A DNA stretch of 64,000 nucleotides from Aeromonas rivipollensis (GTDB lineage: Bacteria > Pseudomonadota > Gammaproteobacteria > Enterobacterales > Aeromonadaceae), in assembly GCF_037811135.1 (NCBI RefSeq), contig NZ_CP149130.1:3220501-3284500 (forward strand), given 5' to 3'. Positions 1 through 9,690 of this stretch are shown here, in pieces. Every line of letters begins with the position of its first letter. Within the stretch, counting starts at the first letter, position 1. The notes below the pieces were generated by a model, which worked only from the letters and a program-made list of their open reading frames with translations, did not search any database and was not told the origin of the DNA. The translations under genes were made by a program, and so were the position numbers.

Positions 1-466
1 CCCCGGACCCCTGGTTGGTGTGCACCATCAGGGAGAACTTGCGCGAGTCGAACACCGCATAGCCATAGGCCTTGTCAAACAGCAGCTTGGCGGAGGGTTG
101 CTCGTTGAACAAGCGCACCAGGGCGGTATCGGCCATGGTATCCAGGGCGGTTCTGGCCTCGGCGGGGGTCTTGGGTTCGAGCATGGTGTCGAGCTTCTTG
201 TCGGCGGCCGTCAACCACTCCTTGCCGGTGGCGGTGCTCTCTTCCGTCCAGGCGCCCGCCTTGTTGTAGGCATCGGCTCCCCAGCTGGAGACAGACTCCC
301 AGGTCGCCTTGGAGAAGTCGGTGATCCCCTGCCAGGCTTCCTTGCTGGTGTCGCTCACCGCGGTGCCAAGCTCGGAGGCCGCTTCCTTCAATTTCGCCCA
401 GTCGGCATGGCTGGGACCAGATGCAAGTGCCAGGACGGCGGCAATCAACCAGGATCGGCTCTTCAT
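1..466 (-). CDS. Secreted SYLF/YSC84-like protein, C-terminus outside window
   Basis: An open frame runs leftwards from an ATG at 466 and leaves the window still open after 155 codons. The start follows AAGGAG at good spacing. The first 21 residues look like a Sec signal peptide ending in SHA. A helical Ala/Lys/Trp-rich stretch follows, then a region ending in AYGYAVFDSRKF, which resembles the beginning of SYLF (YSC84-like) lipid-binding domains. The visible part is probably a periplasmic or envelope protein. It is divergent from rimO, with 296 bases between them. Family assignment rests on a short match because the diagnostic C-terminal half is missing. Confidence 0.55.
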   Translation of the reverse strand, partial: MKSRSWLIAAVLALASGPSHADWAKLKEAASELGTAVSDTSKEAWQGITDFSKATWESVSSWGADAYNKAGAWTEESTATGKEWLTAADKKLDTMLEPKTPAEARTALDTMADTALVRLFNEQPSAKLLFDKAYGYAVFDSRKFSLMVHTNQGSG

Positions 467-762
467 TGTGTGCTCCTTAAATATCCCATCAGCGGACATG
501 TCACCCTATCAGATTTAAGCCAACTCAAAGAAGTCCTGAGTGGTTGTCCCCTCGCCCCGGATCCACCAAGGCCAGGCTTCCCTGCCAGCGAGAGAAGAGG
601 CGGCCACCGCCATCATGAGCAGGCACCGCCTCCCTGACGACAAGGGACAGAAGCTGACCGTAAATATTGTTCGGCCTGACAACCTCGGTTGTATAGTTTT
701 TGGTTAGCCATTCCGGTAAAATCCGCGCCCTTGAATAAGAGCCACCTAAGAGTGATTGAGCG

Positions 763-2091
763 ATGTCCAACACAAAACAGGCCCCCAAAGTAGGATTCGT
801 CTCCTTGGGTTGCCCCAAAAATCTGGTCGATTCCGAGCGTATCCTGACCCAGCTGCGTACCGAAGGGTACGATGTGGTGCCCAGCTATGACGATGCGGAG
901 CTGGTGGTGGTCAACACCTGCGGCTTCATCGACAGCGCGGTACAGGAGTCGCTGGAAGCCATCGGCGAGGCCCTGGCCGAAAACGGCAAGGTGATAGTCA
1001 CCGGCTGCCTCGGCGCCAAAGAGAACCAGATCCGCGAGATCCACCCCAAGGTGCTCGAGATCACCGGTCCCCACGCCTATGAAGAGGTGCTGGGCCACGT
1101 CCACAAATACGTGGCGAAGCCGACCCACAACCCCTTCACCAGCCTGGTGCCGGCCCACGGCGTCAAGCTGACCCCGCGCCACTACGCCTATCTGAAGATC
1201 TCCGAAGGCTGCAACCACCGTTGCACCTTCTGCATCATCCCCTCCATGCGCGGGGATCTGGTGAGCCGCCCCATCGGCGAAGTACTGGCGGAAGCCAAGC
1301 GCCTGAAAGAAGCCGGCGTGAAGGAGATCCTGGTCATCTCCCAGGACACCTCCGCCTACGGCGTGGACGTCAAGCACCGCACCGGTTTCTACGACGGCAT
1401 GCCGGTCAAGACCAGCATGGTGGCCCTGTGCGAGGAGCTGGCCAAGCTCGACATCTGGGTACGCCTGCACTACGTCTACCCCTATCCCCACGTGGATGAC
1501 GTCATACCGCTGATGCGCGACGGCAAGGTACTGCCCTACCTGGACATCCCGTTGCAACACGCCAGCCCGCGCATCCTGAAGCTGATGAAGCGCCCGGGTA
1601 CCGTCGAGCGCACCCTGGAGCGGATCCAGAAGTGGCGCGAGATCTGCCCCGAGATCACCCTGCGCTCCACCTTCATCGTCGGCTTCCCCGGCGAGACCGA
1701 AGAAGAGTTCCAGATGCTGCTGGACTTCATCGACAAGGCTGAACTGGACAGGGTTGGCTGCTTCAAATACAGCCCGGTCGAGGGTGCCAAAGCCAACGAG
1801 CTGCCGGATCCTGTGCCGGAAGACGTCCAGGAAGAGCGCTTCCAGCGCTTCATGGAGCTGCAGCAGCAGGTCTCAGTTCGCAAGCTGGCCCGCAAGGTCG
1901 GCAAGGAGATGACTGTGCTGATCGACGAAGTAGACGAAGAGGGCGCCACCGGCCGCTCCTTCGCCGATGCCCCCGAGATCGACGGCCTGGTCTACCTGAA
2001 CGGTGAAACCGGCCTCAAACCCGGCGATCTGGTCAAGGTCCGCATCGATGAAGCGGACGAATACGACCTGTGGGCCAGCCTGATAGGCTAA
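763..2091 (+). CDS. rimO: Ribosomal protein S12 (Asp88) methylthiotransferase RimO
   Basis: RimO is a radical-SAM enzyme that methylthiolates the conserved aspartate of ribosomal protein S12. The 442-residue protein has the usual layout. The N-terminal UPF0004 domain carries cysteines at about 17, 53 and 82 for one iron-sulfur cluster. The radical-SAM motif CxxxCxxC lies at 150, 154 and 157. A TRAM RNA-binding domain occupies roughly the last 70 residues. Length and motifs match the family well. The gene stands alone and ends at a strong bidirectional terminator. Part of its coding sequence and a similar terminator recur about 1.2 kb downstream as a mosaic remnant (3081-3314). Confidence 0.97.
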   Translation: MSNTKQAPKVGFVSLGCPKNLVDSERILTQLRTEGYDVVPSYDDAELVVVNTCGFIDSAVQESLEAIGEALAENGKVIVTGCLGAKENQIREIHPKVLEITGPHAYEEVLGHVHKYVAKPTHNPFTSLVPAHGVKLTPRHYAYLKISEGCNHRCTFCIIPSMRGDLVSRPIGEVLAEAKRLKEAGVKEILVISQDTSAYGVDVKHRTGFYDGMPVKTSMVALCEELAKLDIWVRLHYVYPYPHVDDVIPLMRDGKVLPYLDIPLQHASPRILKLMKRPGTVERTLERIQKWREICPEITLRSTFIVGFPGETEEEFQMLLDFIDKAELDRVGCFKYSPVEGAKANELPDPVPEDVQEERFQRFMELQQQVSVRKLARKVGKEMTVLIDEVDEEGATGRSFADAPEIDGLVYLNGETGLKPGDLVKVRIDEADEYDLWASLIG

Positions 2092-2136
2092 GTCCGCAGT
2101 CCATGATGGCGCCTGCCCGGCAGGCGCCAATAAAAA

Positions 2137-2167
2137 AGCCAGTCAGTGACCCTGACTGGCTTTTTTT
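2137..2167. terminator. Bidirectional terminator between rimO and the GNAT gene
   Basis: A perfect 9-bp stem (2138-2146 with 2152-2160) is flanked by A6 on the left and T7 on the right, so it can end transcription from both convergent genes. The same stem sequence recurs at 3340-3363. Confidence 0.9.
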
Positions 2168-2253
2168 ATTGGCCGCACAAAATGGTTATGCGCGCTGAAG
2201 CAGGCCGCAAGCTGCTGCACCAGACGTCACCAGATCAGCGCTTCTGACGAGGG

Positions 2254-2721
2254 CTAGATGCCGGTATCCGCCACCATCACCAGAACATGAAGACCTTTAT
2301 CATTGACCTCCTCAAGGGCCTTGAAACCATGACGGCAATAAACGCCACCGGTCAGGTTCTCGGTTTGCAAGTACAGTTTGCTGATCCCCGCCCTGCGGGC
2401 ACGGCTGAGGATCTCTGTTACCAACAAGGAGGCGACCCCCTGCCCGCGCGCTTTTTCAACCACATATACCCCACCCAACCAATGCTCGTACTCGGGAAAT
2501 ATCGCCATTTCACGGATCTTGAGCTCGGCAGCCCCCACCCATTCACCGGCCTGGCGGGCCAGTACCATCAGCGGAGCCCGGTCAACCTGGGTGGCCGCCA
2601 TGACCTTGGCCAGCACCTGATCTTGAGTAAAGCGACCACTGTCGCGGCACCATTCGTCAAAATACCATGAGGCAACCACGCCTGCGGCAGATGGCGCATC
2701 CGCCAGTAACAACAACTCCAT
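2254..2721 (-). CDS. GNAT family N-acetyltransferase
   Basis: A 155-residue protein of the GCN5-related acetyltransferase superfamily. The acetyl-CoA loop is visible as RGQGVASLLV at roughly residues 95-104, after the strand containing GGVYVVE. The open frame extends further upstream, but the ATG at 2721 is preceded by AGAGGT at good spacing and begins the conserved domain, so it is preferred. The substrate cannot be told from sequence. It is convergent with rimO and shares its terminator. The upstream DNA contains gene debris rather than an operon partner. Confidence 0.85.
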   Translation of the reverse strand: MELLLLADAPSAAGVVASWYFDEWCRDSGRFTQDQVLAKVMAATQVDRAPLMVLARQAGEWVGAAELKIREMAIFPEYEHWLGGVYVVEKARGQGVASLLVTEILSRARRAGISKLYLQTENLTGGVYCRHGFKALEEVNDKGLHVLVMVADTGI

Positions 2722-2851
2722 AAAACCTCTTTTGCGTATAACCCATGACCTGCAGGGAGGAATGAACACGGCGAGGCGAAACCCAGGGTCGCACTCGCGA
2801 GCGGCGAGGCTCCGAGACCGGCATGTTCTAGACAAGGTTATCGAATGGATA

Positions 2852-3078
2852 TCATAACCAGCCGGGGAGTGGAAGGGATCGGGAGCCAAGGCGCACTTTC
2901 CCGCCATGACCCAGCAACCGGTTCTGCAGCTGGCGCGGCAGATCGGCCGGGATGAAGCTAAAGGTGGTCTTGGCCTGCCCGGTCGAGGTGACATGGAGTC
3001 GGACCCCAGACCGGCCACGGCAACGTTGAAGACCTGTTTCCCGTTGGCCTGGCGCAGATTGTCCACCCGGCTCAGAGG
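2852..3078 (-). pseudogene. Possible decayed coding fragment upstream of the GNAT gene
   Basis: On the minus strand, two adjacent frames read as plausible protein. Starting near 3066, one begins [18 protein letters not shown]. One frame away, the text continues with GVRLHVTSTGQAKTTFSF and IPADLPRQLQNRLL, stopping at TGA 2852-2854. A one-base frameshift near 3012 would join them into about 70 residues. No start codon or ribosome-binding site was found, and I do not recognise the family. It looks like the end of a lost gene, but coding-like composition by chance in GC-rich DNA is possible. Confidence 0.3.
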
Positions 3079-3080
3079 TC

Positions 3081-3314
3081 CCCAGCTATGACGATGCGGA
3101 GCTGGTGGTGGTCAACACCTGCGGCTTCATCGACAGCGCGGTACAGGAGCCGCTGGAAGCCATCGACGAGGCCCTGGCCGAGGCCAAGCGCCTGAAAGAG
3201 GCTGGCGTGAAGGAGATCCTGGTCATCTCCCAGGACACCTCCGCCTACGGCGTGGACGAGGTCCGCATCGACGAGGCGGACGAGTACGATCTGTGGGCCA
3301 GCCTGATCAAGTAA
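3081..3314 (+). pseudogene. Mosaic rimO remnant (three joined segments)
   Basis: This stretch is built from three pieces of rimO joined in frame. The first corresponds to parent bases around 882-980, the second to about 1290-1370, the third to about 2036-2091. The result stays open and ends in TAA at 3312-3314. Most differences from the parent are synonymous third-position changes. The clear amino-acid changes are S to P, G to D and G to K at the last codon. It lacks the radical-SAM cysteines and an ATG with a ribosome-binding site, so it is not a functional methylthiotransferase. A copy of the rimO-type terminator follows it. Confidence 0.85.
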
Positions 3315-3339
3315 TCCGCTAACGGATGTGGCGCCCGAA

Positions 3340-3369
3340 GCCAGTCAGTGAATGCTGACTGGCTTTTTT
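3340..3369 (+). terminator. Copy of the rimO terminator
   Basis: The same 9-bp stem as after rimO (3340-3348 with 3355-3363) with a slightly different loop, followed by T6. It was probably duplicated together with the rimO fragment. Confidence 0.8.
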
Positions 3370-3871
3370 ATTGCCCCAAATCAGCCAACACGAAAACCCT
3401 TGGCAGCCGGCGCCGGCTCCTTGCGCAAATAGGACGCCCCCCATCATCACCCGACTCAGCGGGATATGCCCCTTAGTGAGCCAGCGCACAGTTCTGCCCC
3501 GCCCCCCGGTTCGCTTGTTTCAAGCTCAAAATAAAGCCACTTAAGGGGAGCAAAAACGAGCACGATCCACTTCACACTATCGTCTTTGAATTGTCATAAA
3601 AGGTGACTTGGTACTTTGTGAGAATTAATGCAAGCGTATAATTTAAAAGGATTAAAAATAGAGTTTGACGATAATGACGAGAGAGTCCGAGTTTTTACGA
3701 TATCGACGAAATGAAGAGTTGTTGTTTTCCTGTTAACTCTGCTTTTCTAAGGGCGTTGGATGACACAACTACAAGGGTGCAAAACCTGACCAACATTGAG
3801 GGCCGGCATCCAAGCATGGGATCCGGTGCTCCATTCCAAAACCATGGAAGACCAATAAGAAAGGAAAAAAT
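3370..3871 (+). promoter_or_regulatory. Upstream region of the chitin operon, with a candidate -10 box
   Basis: About 500 bases without a gene. From 3580 onward it is distinctly AT-rich compared with its surroundings. A consensus TATAAT lies at 3637-3642, with only a weak -35 match (CTTTGT near 3614). This would leave a leader of roughly 220 bases before the binding-protein gene. AAGGAAAAA just before 3872 serves as ribosome-binding site. No operator could be assigned. Confidence 0.35.
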
Positions 3872-5554
3872 ATGCTTGCCAAAGTATCCAAAATCGCTAC
3901 CTCAGTCATGCTGGGAACCCTGATGCTAGGTGCCGCCGGCACCGCCATGGCCGCCGAGAACAAGACGGTGCTGACCCTGGTCGCGCAACAGGAGACCGCA
4001 TGGGTCAAGAACTTCAACCCCTTCCTGCAGGCCGGTCTGCTGCACACCACCCGTCACTTCATCTACGAGCCGCTGGTGATCTTCAACGATATGCAGGGTG
4101 GCAAACCCGTCTATCGTCTGGCCACCCACTACGCCTTCAGCGATGACCTGAAGTCGGTCACCTTTGACCTGCGCGAAGGGGTCAAGTGGTCCGATGGTGA
4201 AGCCTTCACCGCCGACGACATCCTCTTCTCCTTCAACCTGGTCAAGGCCAACAAGGCGCTGGACGAGCGCTCCATCTGGACTCAGATCAAGGGTGTCGAG
4301 AAGCTGGGTGAGCACAAGGTCAAATTCGACCTGGCCGAGGTCAACACCAACGTGGTGAACGACCTGGTGCTGGTGCCCATAGTCCCCGAGCATCAGTGGA
4401 AGTCGGTAAAAGACCCGGTTGCCTTCACCAACGACAAGCCGGTCGGCACAGGTCCCTTCACCGAAGTGGACAACTTCTCCGCCCAGCTCTATACCCAGTG
4501 CCGCAACCCGCACTACTGGGACAACGCCAACCTCGCCATCGACTGCCTGCGCATGCCGCAGATGGCCACCAACGACCAGGTACTGGCTGCTGTGATGAAG
4601 GGTGACGTGGACTGGTTCGGCTCCTTCGTGCCGGACATCGAGCGCCTCTACGTCGGCAACGATCCCAAGAACAACAAGTACTGGTTCCCCGCCTCCGGCA
4701 CTGTGGCGTTCAACGTCAACTTCCAGAGCAAGAACCCGGGCAATAACGAAGCCTTCAACGACATCAACTTCCGCCGCGCCTTCTCCATGGCGATGGACCG
4801 CCAGTCCATGGTGGACATCGCGGGCTACGGTTACCCGACCGTCAACGAATACCCCTCAGGTCTGGGCAAGGCATTCGCCTCCTGGGACAACCCGGACGTC
4901 GAGAAGAAATACGGCAAGTACAACAAGTTCGACCTGGAAGGTGCCAAGGCTCTGCTGAAGGAAGCGGGCTACAAGGACTGTGACGGCGACAAGTTCCTCG
5001 ACACCCCGAGCTGCAAGAAGATCGAGTTCAAGGTGCTGGTACCGAACGGCTGGACCGACTGGGTCAACACAGTCCAGATCGGTGTGGAAGGGCTGCAGGC
5101 CCTGGGTCTGAACGCCAAGACCTCCACCCCGGAAGCCACCGTCTGGACCGAGAACCTGATCACAGGTGACTTCGACGTCGCCCTGCAGGGGTACTTTGCC
5201 GGTGCCAACCCGCACAAGTACTTCGAGACCGCCTTCCACTCCCGCAACATGGGTGAGCGCGGCAACCGCTTCGCGGCGCCCCGTTACAAGGATCCCGAGC
5301 TCGACAAGCTGATCGATGACTTCACCCAGACCGCCGATGCGGCCAAGCAGAAGGAGATCATGTTTGCCATCCAGGAACGCGTCGGTGCCAACCAGACCAT
5401 CATCCCGGTGTTCAACAACCCGACCTGGTACGAATACAGCACCAAGCGCTTCAATGGCTGGTTCAGTGCCGACAACCCGGTCGCCAAGCCGCAGGTACAC
5501 CCGGACACCCCGGAGCGTCTGCTGCACGTGTTGTCACTCAAGCCAAACAGCTAA
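3872..5554 (+). CDS. Chitooligosaccharide-binding periplasmic protein of an ABC transporter
   Basis: A 560-residue solute-binding protein of the SBP_bac_5 (DppA/OppA-like) family. It has a clear signal peptide with an AMA cleavage site near residue 27. Family length and its place at the head of a block containing DppB/C/D/F-like components, a GH9 enzyme, a glucosamine kinase and a GH20 hexosaminidase match the Vibrio chitin oligosaccharide binding protein locus. The inferred role is to capture chitin oligosaccharides in the periplasm, and in Vibrio to take part in chitin sensing. A terminator directly after the gene should make it more abundant than the membrane components. Ligand assignment is from context, since peptide binders belong to the same family. 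Confidence 0.88.
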   Translation: MLAKVSKIATSVMLGTLMLGAAGTAMAAENKTVLTLVAQQETAWVKNFNPFLQAGLLHTTRHFIYEPLVIFNDMQGGKPVYRLATHYAFSDDLKSVTFDLREGVKWSDGEAFTADDILFSFNLVKANKALDERSIWTQIKGVEKLGEHKVKFDLAEVNTNVVNDLVLVPIVPEHQWKSVKDPVAFTNDKPVGTGPFTEVDNFSAQLYTQCRNPHYWDNANLAIDCLRMPQMATNDQVLAAVMKGDVDWFGSFVPDIERLYVGNDPKNNKYWFPASGTVAFNVNFQSKNPGNNEAFNDINFRRAFSMAMDRQSMVDIAGYGYPTVNEYPSGLGKAFASWDNPDVEKKYGKYNKFDLEGAKALLKEAGYKDCDGDKFLDTPSCKKIEFKVLVPNGWTDWVNTVQIGVEGLQALGLNAKTSTPEATVWTENLITGDFDVALQGYFAGANPHKYFETAFHSRNMGERGNRFAAPRYKDPELDKLIDDFTQTADAAKQKEIMFAIQERVGANQTIIPVFNNPTWYEYSTKRFNGWFSADNPVAKPQVHPDTPERLLHVLSLKPNS

Positions 5555-5561
5555 TCACCTC

Positions 5562-5584
5562 GGCCCCCTGCGGGGGGCCTTTTT
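5562..5584 (+). terminator. Intra-operon terminator after the binding-protein gene
   Basis: GGCCCCC pairs with GGGGGCC around a short loop, followed by T5. It lies between the binding protein and the first permease and would let only part of transcription read on, a common way to set binding protein above permease levels. Confidence 0.8.
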
Positions 5585-5671
5585 CCCCGCCATGTCTTCC
5601 ATCCCCCGTCTTTGCCGGGGTTGGGGGAGCTTTGCCCGGCGCGGGGCAGGCTTGCAGTAAAAGGTATCACC

Positions 5672-6655
5672 ATGGGATTTATACTTAGACGCTTCTCCTT
5701 CTATCTGGTCGCCTTCCTGGTGGCCGCCACCATCAACTTCCTGCTGCCCAGAGCCATGCCCGGAGATCCCGTCTCCGTCATGTTCGCCCGGGCCGGCGCC
5801 ATGATGGAACCAGCCGCCCTCGAGGCCCTCAAGGCCACCTTCGGGTTCGTTGACGGTCCCATCACCACCCAGTTTCTCGCCTATGTGAAGAGTGTCTTCA
5901 CCTGGGATCTCGGCACCTCGGTGCGCTACTACCCCCAACCGGTCGCTGACGTGCTCGGCCGCGCCATCGGCTGGACCCTGTTCCTGGTGGGCACCTCCAC
6001 CATACTGAGCTTCTCCATCGGCTCCATCGTCGGCATCTTCGCCGCCTGGTACCGGGGGGGACGCATGGACAGCATCCTCTCCCCGCTCACCCTGGTGATG
6101 CAGGCCATTCCGCCCGTGGTGGTCTCCCTGCTCGCCCTCTTCCTGTTCGGAGTCAGTCTCGGCTGGCTGCCCATCGGCTACGCCTACAGCCCGGAGATCA
6201 CCGCCGATTTCGGTTGGGAACACATCAAGAGCATCATGCTGCACGCCATCATGCCGGTGGGCACCCTGGCCATGGTGCAGGTGGGGGGTTTCCTCATCAC
6301 CATGCGCAACAACATGATCAACCTCCTGGGTGAGGACTACATCACCATGGCCAAGGCCAAGGGGCTCTCCAGCAACAGGGTCATCTTCAACTACGGCGCC
6401 CGCAACGCCGTGCTGCCCAGCGTCACCGCCCTCTCCATGGCGCTCGGCTTCGTCATCGGTGGCTCCCTCATTACCGAGGTGATCTTCAACTACCCGGGCC
6501 TGGGGCTCACCCTCTACCAGGGCATCCTGGCCCGCGACTACCCGCTCATTCAGGGGCAACTGCTCATCATGACCATCACCATGCTCAGCTTCAACTTCCT
6601 GGCGGACGTGCTCTATGTCTTCCTGGATCCCCGTCTGCGTACAGGAGGCAAATAA
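5672..6655 (+). CDS. Chitooligosaccharide ABC transporter permease (DppB-type)
   Basis: A 327-residue inner-membrane permease of the binding-protein-dependent transport family, DppB/OppB type. An N-terminal transmembrane helix (residues about 8-28) precedes a long periplasmic segment and five more predicted helices. The cytoplasmic EAA-type loop that contacts the ATPases is visible around EDYITMAKAKGLSSNRV. The frame is open 20 codons further upstream. The ATG at 5672 is preferred because AAGGT precedes it and the typical first helix starts there. It is followed within two bases by the second permease. Function is inferred from family and operon. Confidence 0.9.
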   Translation: MGFILRRFSFYLVAFLVAATINFLLPRAMPGDPVSVMFARAGAMMEPAALEALKATFGFVDGPITTQFLAYVKSVFTWDLGTSVRYYPQPVADVLGRAIGWTLFLVGTSTILSFSIGSIVGIFAAWYRGGRMDSILSPLTLVMQAIPPVVVSLLALFLFGVSLGWLPIGYAYSPEITADFGWEHIKSIMLHAIMPVGTLAMVQVGGFLITMRNNMINLLGEDYITMAKAKGLSSNRVIFNYGARNAVLPSVTALSMALGFVIGGSLITEVIFNYPGLGLTLYQGILARDYPLIQGQLLIMTITMLSFNFLADVLYVFLDPRLRTGGK

Positions 6656-6656
6656 G

Positions 6657-7565
6657 ATGCGTATGCCGACTATTTTAAAAATCCTGCTGGGCAACAAGAA
6701 GGCCGCCTTCGGCCTCGCCATCGTGGTCACCTTCGTGCTGATGGCCCTGTTTGCCCCGCTGCTCGCCAGCAACGAGCCCACCAAGCGCGTTGCCCGCCCG
6801 CACCAGCCCCCCAGCGTGGAGCTGGTGATGGGCTCCAACCGCATGGGCCACGATCTCTGGGCCCAGTTCACCAGCGGTGCCCGCATCTCCCTGATGGTGG
6901 GCTTCGGGGCTGGCCTGCTGGTGTGCGCCCTCGCCATCGGTATCGGCATCACCGCCGGTTACTTCGGCGGCGTGGTGGACGAGTGCCTCACCTTCCTGAT
7001 GAACGTGGTGCTGGTGATCCCCAACCTCCCCCTGCTGCTGGTATTGGCAAGCTTTATCGGGGAGGCGTCACCGACGGTGATCGCCCTCATCATCGGCTTT
7101 ACCTCCTGGGCCTATGGCGCCCGGGTGATCCGTGCCCAGACCCTGGCGCTGCGGGAGAAAGAGTTCGTCATCGCCGCCGAAGTGCTGGGGGAGCCGGCCT
7201 GGCGCATCATACTGGTGGAGATACTGCCCAATCTCATCTCCATCATAGGGGTGAGCTTCATCGGCTCCATCATCTACGCCATCGTCACCGAGGCGACCCT
7301 GGAGTTCCTGGGACTCGGCGACCCCACAGTGGTCAGCTGGGGCATCATGCTCTACAACGCCCAGACCTCCAGCGCCATCCTGGTAGGCGCCTGGTGGGAA
7401 ATCCTGGCCCCCTGCTTCGCCATCGCCACCCTGGGGGCGGGTCTGGCCATGCTCAACTTCGCCATCGACGAAATCGCCAACCCGCAACTGCGCTCCCACA
7501 AGGGCCTGCGTCGCTGGAAGCAGCTCGCCGTCCCGGTCACCGTCGCTCAGGAGAAGACAGCATGA
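6657..7565 (+). CDS. Chitooligosaccharide ABC transporter permease (DppC-type)
   Basis: A 302-residue DppC/OppC-type permease forming a heterodimer with the preceding gene product. An N-terminal helix lies at about residues 18-40 (LAIVVTFVLMALFAPLL). The EAA loop contains EFVIAAEVLGEPAWRI. The start at 6657 lies one base after the stop of the first permease and is preceded by AGGAGG, so the genes are translated together. Its stop overlaps the next start as ATGA. Some annotators might start 14 codons upstream, but the ribosome-binding site argues against it. Confidence 0.9.
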   Translation: MRMPTILKILLGNKKAAFGLAIVVTFVLMALFAPLLASNEPTKRVARPHQPPSVELVMGSNRMGHDLWAQFTSGARISLMVGFGAGLLVCALAIGIGITAGYFGGVVDECLTFLMNVVLVIPNLPLLLVLASFIGEASPTVIALIIGFTSWAYGARVIRAQTLALREKEFVIAAEVLGEPAWRIILVEILPNLISIIGVSFIGSIIYAIVTEATLEFLGLGDPTVVSWGIMLYNAQTSSAILVGAWWEILAPCFAIATLGAGLAMLNFAIDEIANPQLRSHKGLRRWKQLAVPVTVAQEKTA

Positions 7566-8584
7566 GCTCGCAACAACCCCTGCTGTCGGTACGCCAGCTC
7601 TGCGTCGACTACATCACCGAGAACGGCGACGTGCGCGCCGTCAACTCGGTCAGCTTTGACATCATGCCGGGTGAGGTGTTCGGCCTCGCCGGCGAGTCCG
7701 GCTGCGGCAAGTCCACGGTCGCCTTCTCGGTGGCGCGCCTGCACAAGCCGCCCGCCTACATCAGCGGCGGCGAGATCCTGTTCAAGGGGGAGAACATCCT
7801 CGCCTTCGACGACGAGCGGCTGCGCAGCTACCGCTGGCGCCAGGCGAGCGTGGTGTTCCAGTCCGCCATGAATGCCTTGAACCCGGTGCTGCGCATGGAA
7901 GAGCAGTTCTGTGACGTGCTGCTGGCCCACAACCCCGGCATGACCCGCTACGAGGCGATCAAGCGCGCCCAGGAGCTGCTGGAAATAGTCGACATCCACC
8001 CGAGCCGGCTCAAGGACTACCCGCACCAGTTCTCCGGCGGCATGCGCCAGCGGCTGGTGATCGCCATCGCCATGGCCCTCAACCCCGAGCTCCTGATCAT
8101 GGATGAGCCCACCACGGCACTGGATGTGGTGGTGCAGCGGGAGATACTGCAGAAGGTCTACGCCCTCAAGGCGAAGTTCAACTTCTCCATTCTCTTCATC
8201 ACCCACGACCTTTCGCTCATGGTCGAGTTCTGCGATCGCATCGGCATCATGTACGCCGGCGAACTGGTGGAGGTGGCGCCGGCCAAGGCGATACTGACCG
8301 CGCCCCTGCACCCCTACACCAAGGGGCTCGGCAACTCCTTCCCGCCCCTGCACGGCCCGAAAACCGTGCTGGAGGGGATCCCCGGCACCCCCCTCAACCT
8401 GCTGGAGGTGCCGGTCGGCTGCCGCTTCCAGGCCCGCTGCGGCAAGGTGCACGAGCGCTGCCGCCAGGAGTACACCCGGCTGGCCGAGATCCGGCCCGGG
8501 CAGCAGGCCGCCTGCCACCTCTATGACTCGGCCGAGGAACAACTGGACCACCCCATCTATCTGGACAAGGCCGCTGGCTGTTAA
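7562..8584 (+). CDS. ABC transporter ATP-binding protein (DppD-type)
   Basis: A 340-residue ATPase energising chitooligosaccharide import. It shows Walker [10 protein letters not shown], signature FSGGMRQR and Walker [13 protein letters not shown]. The oligopeptide-transporter C-terminal extension is present, with a cysteine cluster beginning GCRFQARC that binds an iron-sulfur cluster in related proteins. The start codon overlaps the permease stop by four bases (ATGA), indicating translational coupling. The long open frame upstream of 7562 lies antiparallel to no conserved domain and is only the other frame of the permease gene. Confidence 0.92.
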   Translation: MSSQQPLLSVRQLCVDYITENGDVRAVNSVSFDIMPGEVFGLAGESGCGKSTVAFSVARLHKPPAYISGGEILFKGENILAFDDERLRSYRWRQASVVFQSAMNALNPVLRMEEQFCDVLLAHNPGMTRYEAIKRAQELLEIVDIHPSRLKDYPHQFSGGMRQRLVIAIAMALNPELLIMDEPTTALDVVVQREILQKVYALKAKFNFSILFITHDLSLMVEFCDRIGIMYAGELVEVAPAKAILTAPLHPYTKGLGNSFPPLHGPKTVLEGIPGTPLNLLEVPVGCRFQARCGKVHERCRQEYTRLAEIRPGQQAACHLYDSAEEQLDHPIYLDKAAGC

Positions 8585-8586
8585 GG

Positions 8587-9588
8587 ATGTCTGTCATGCA
8601 AATCGCCCAAACCGACGCGCCCATCATCGAGGTCCAGCATCTCTACAAGGACTTCGCCGTCAACTCCAATGCCATCAAGAGCGGCAAGATGCGGGCCCTC
8701 TCCGACATCACCTTCAACCTCCACCGGGGCCGCGCCCTGGCGGTGGTGGGGGAGTCGGGCTCCGGCAAGAGCACCATCGCCAAGATCATCGCCAAGATGT
8801 ACAAGCTCTCCAACGGCCGCATCCTCTACCGGGGCCGGGATCTGGAGGAGTTCAACAAGGGCACCGCCCTGCTGGACTACCGCCAGAGCGTGCAGATGGT
8901 GTGGCAAGACCCGTTCGGTTCGCTCAACCCGACCCACACCATCTACCACCACATAGCCCGCCCCCTGCTGCTGCACAGCAAGGTGAGCGACAAGCGGGAT
9001 CTGCCCGACATGGTCTATGGCCTCCTTGAAAAGGTGGGGCTGACCCCGGCCAAGGCGACGGCGGCCAAATACCCCCACCAGCTCTCCGGCGGCCAGCGCC
9101 AGCGGGTCAACATCGCCCGCAACCTGGCGGTGGAGGCAGAAGTGGTGCTGGCGGACGAGCCCACCTCCATGCTCGACGTCTCCATTCGCATCGGCATCCT
9201 CAACCTGATGGAGCAGATGAAGAACGAGCTCGGCGTCTCCATGCTCTACATCACCCACGACATCGCCACCGCCCGCTACGTGGCGGAAGATCTCGCGGTG
9301 ATGTACGTGGGCCACATGGTGGAGTGGGGCGAGGTGGACGAGATACTGCACCACCCCCAGCATCCCTATACCCAGCTGCTCATCTCGGCGGTGCCGGATC
9401 CGGAGAAGAGCATCCATGCCGAGCTGGAGGGGGGCCGCAAGGGGGAGATCCCGCTCTGGACGCCGGAATCCCGGGGCTGCCCCTTCGCCGGTCGCTGCCA
9501 TCAGGCCATGGCGCGCTGCAAGGAGAGCCTGCCCCCCGTGACCAAGCTTGCCGACAACCACTTCGTGCGCTGCTACCTGCACGAATAA
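8587..9588 (+). CDS. ABC transporter ATP-binding protein (DppF-type)
   Basis: A 333-residue second ATPase of the same transporter. Walker A is GESGSGKST, the signature LSGGQRQR and Walker B VVLADEPTSMLD. The C-terminal region carries the cysteine motif GCPFAGRC typical of OppF/DppF-like subunits. It starts two bases after the previous stop. With the DppD-type partner it forms the heterodimeric motor. After it comes a 102-base gap with a GC-rich inverted repeat but no T-run, so transcription probably continues into the GH9 gene. Confidence 0.92.
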   Translation: MSVMQIAQTDAPIIEVQHLYKDFAVNSNAIKSGKMRALSDITFNLHRGRALAVVGESGSGKSTIAKIIAKMYKLSNGRILYRGRDLEEFNKGTALLDYRQSVQMVWQDPFGSLNPTHTIYHHIARPLLLHSKVSDKRDLPDMVYGLLEKVGLTPAKATAAKYPHQLSGGQRQRVNIARNLAVEAEVVLADEPTSMLDVSIRIGILNLMEQMKNELGVSMLYITHDIATARYVAEDLAVMYVGHMVEWGEVDEILHHPQHPYTQLLISAVPDPEKSIHAELEGGRKGEIPLWTPESRGCPFAGRCHQAMARCKESLPPVTKLADNHFVRCYLHE

Positions 9589-9690
9589 GCCAGCCCCCCG
9601 CTCAGGGGGCGGCCTTACCGGCCCGCGATACCTTCACCCGGGCCTCCTCGCGAGGCCCCTTCATTGCCCCAGACCAGGGAGTAAAGCTGG

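Noticed and set aside
5555-6952. 465-codon minus-strand ORF over the permease genes
   Set aside because: Antisense shadow of two well-conserved permeases, His/Gly/Glu-rich without a fold.
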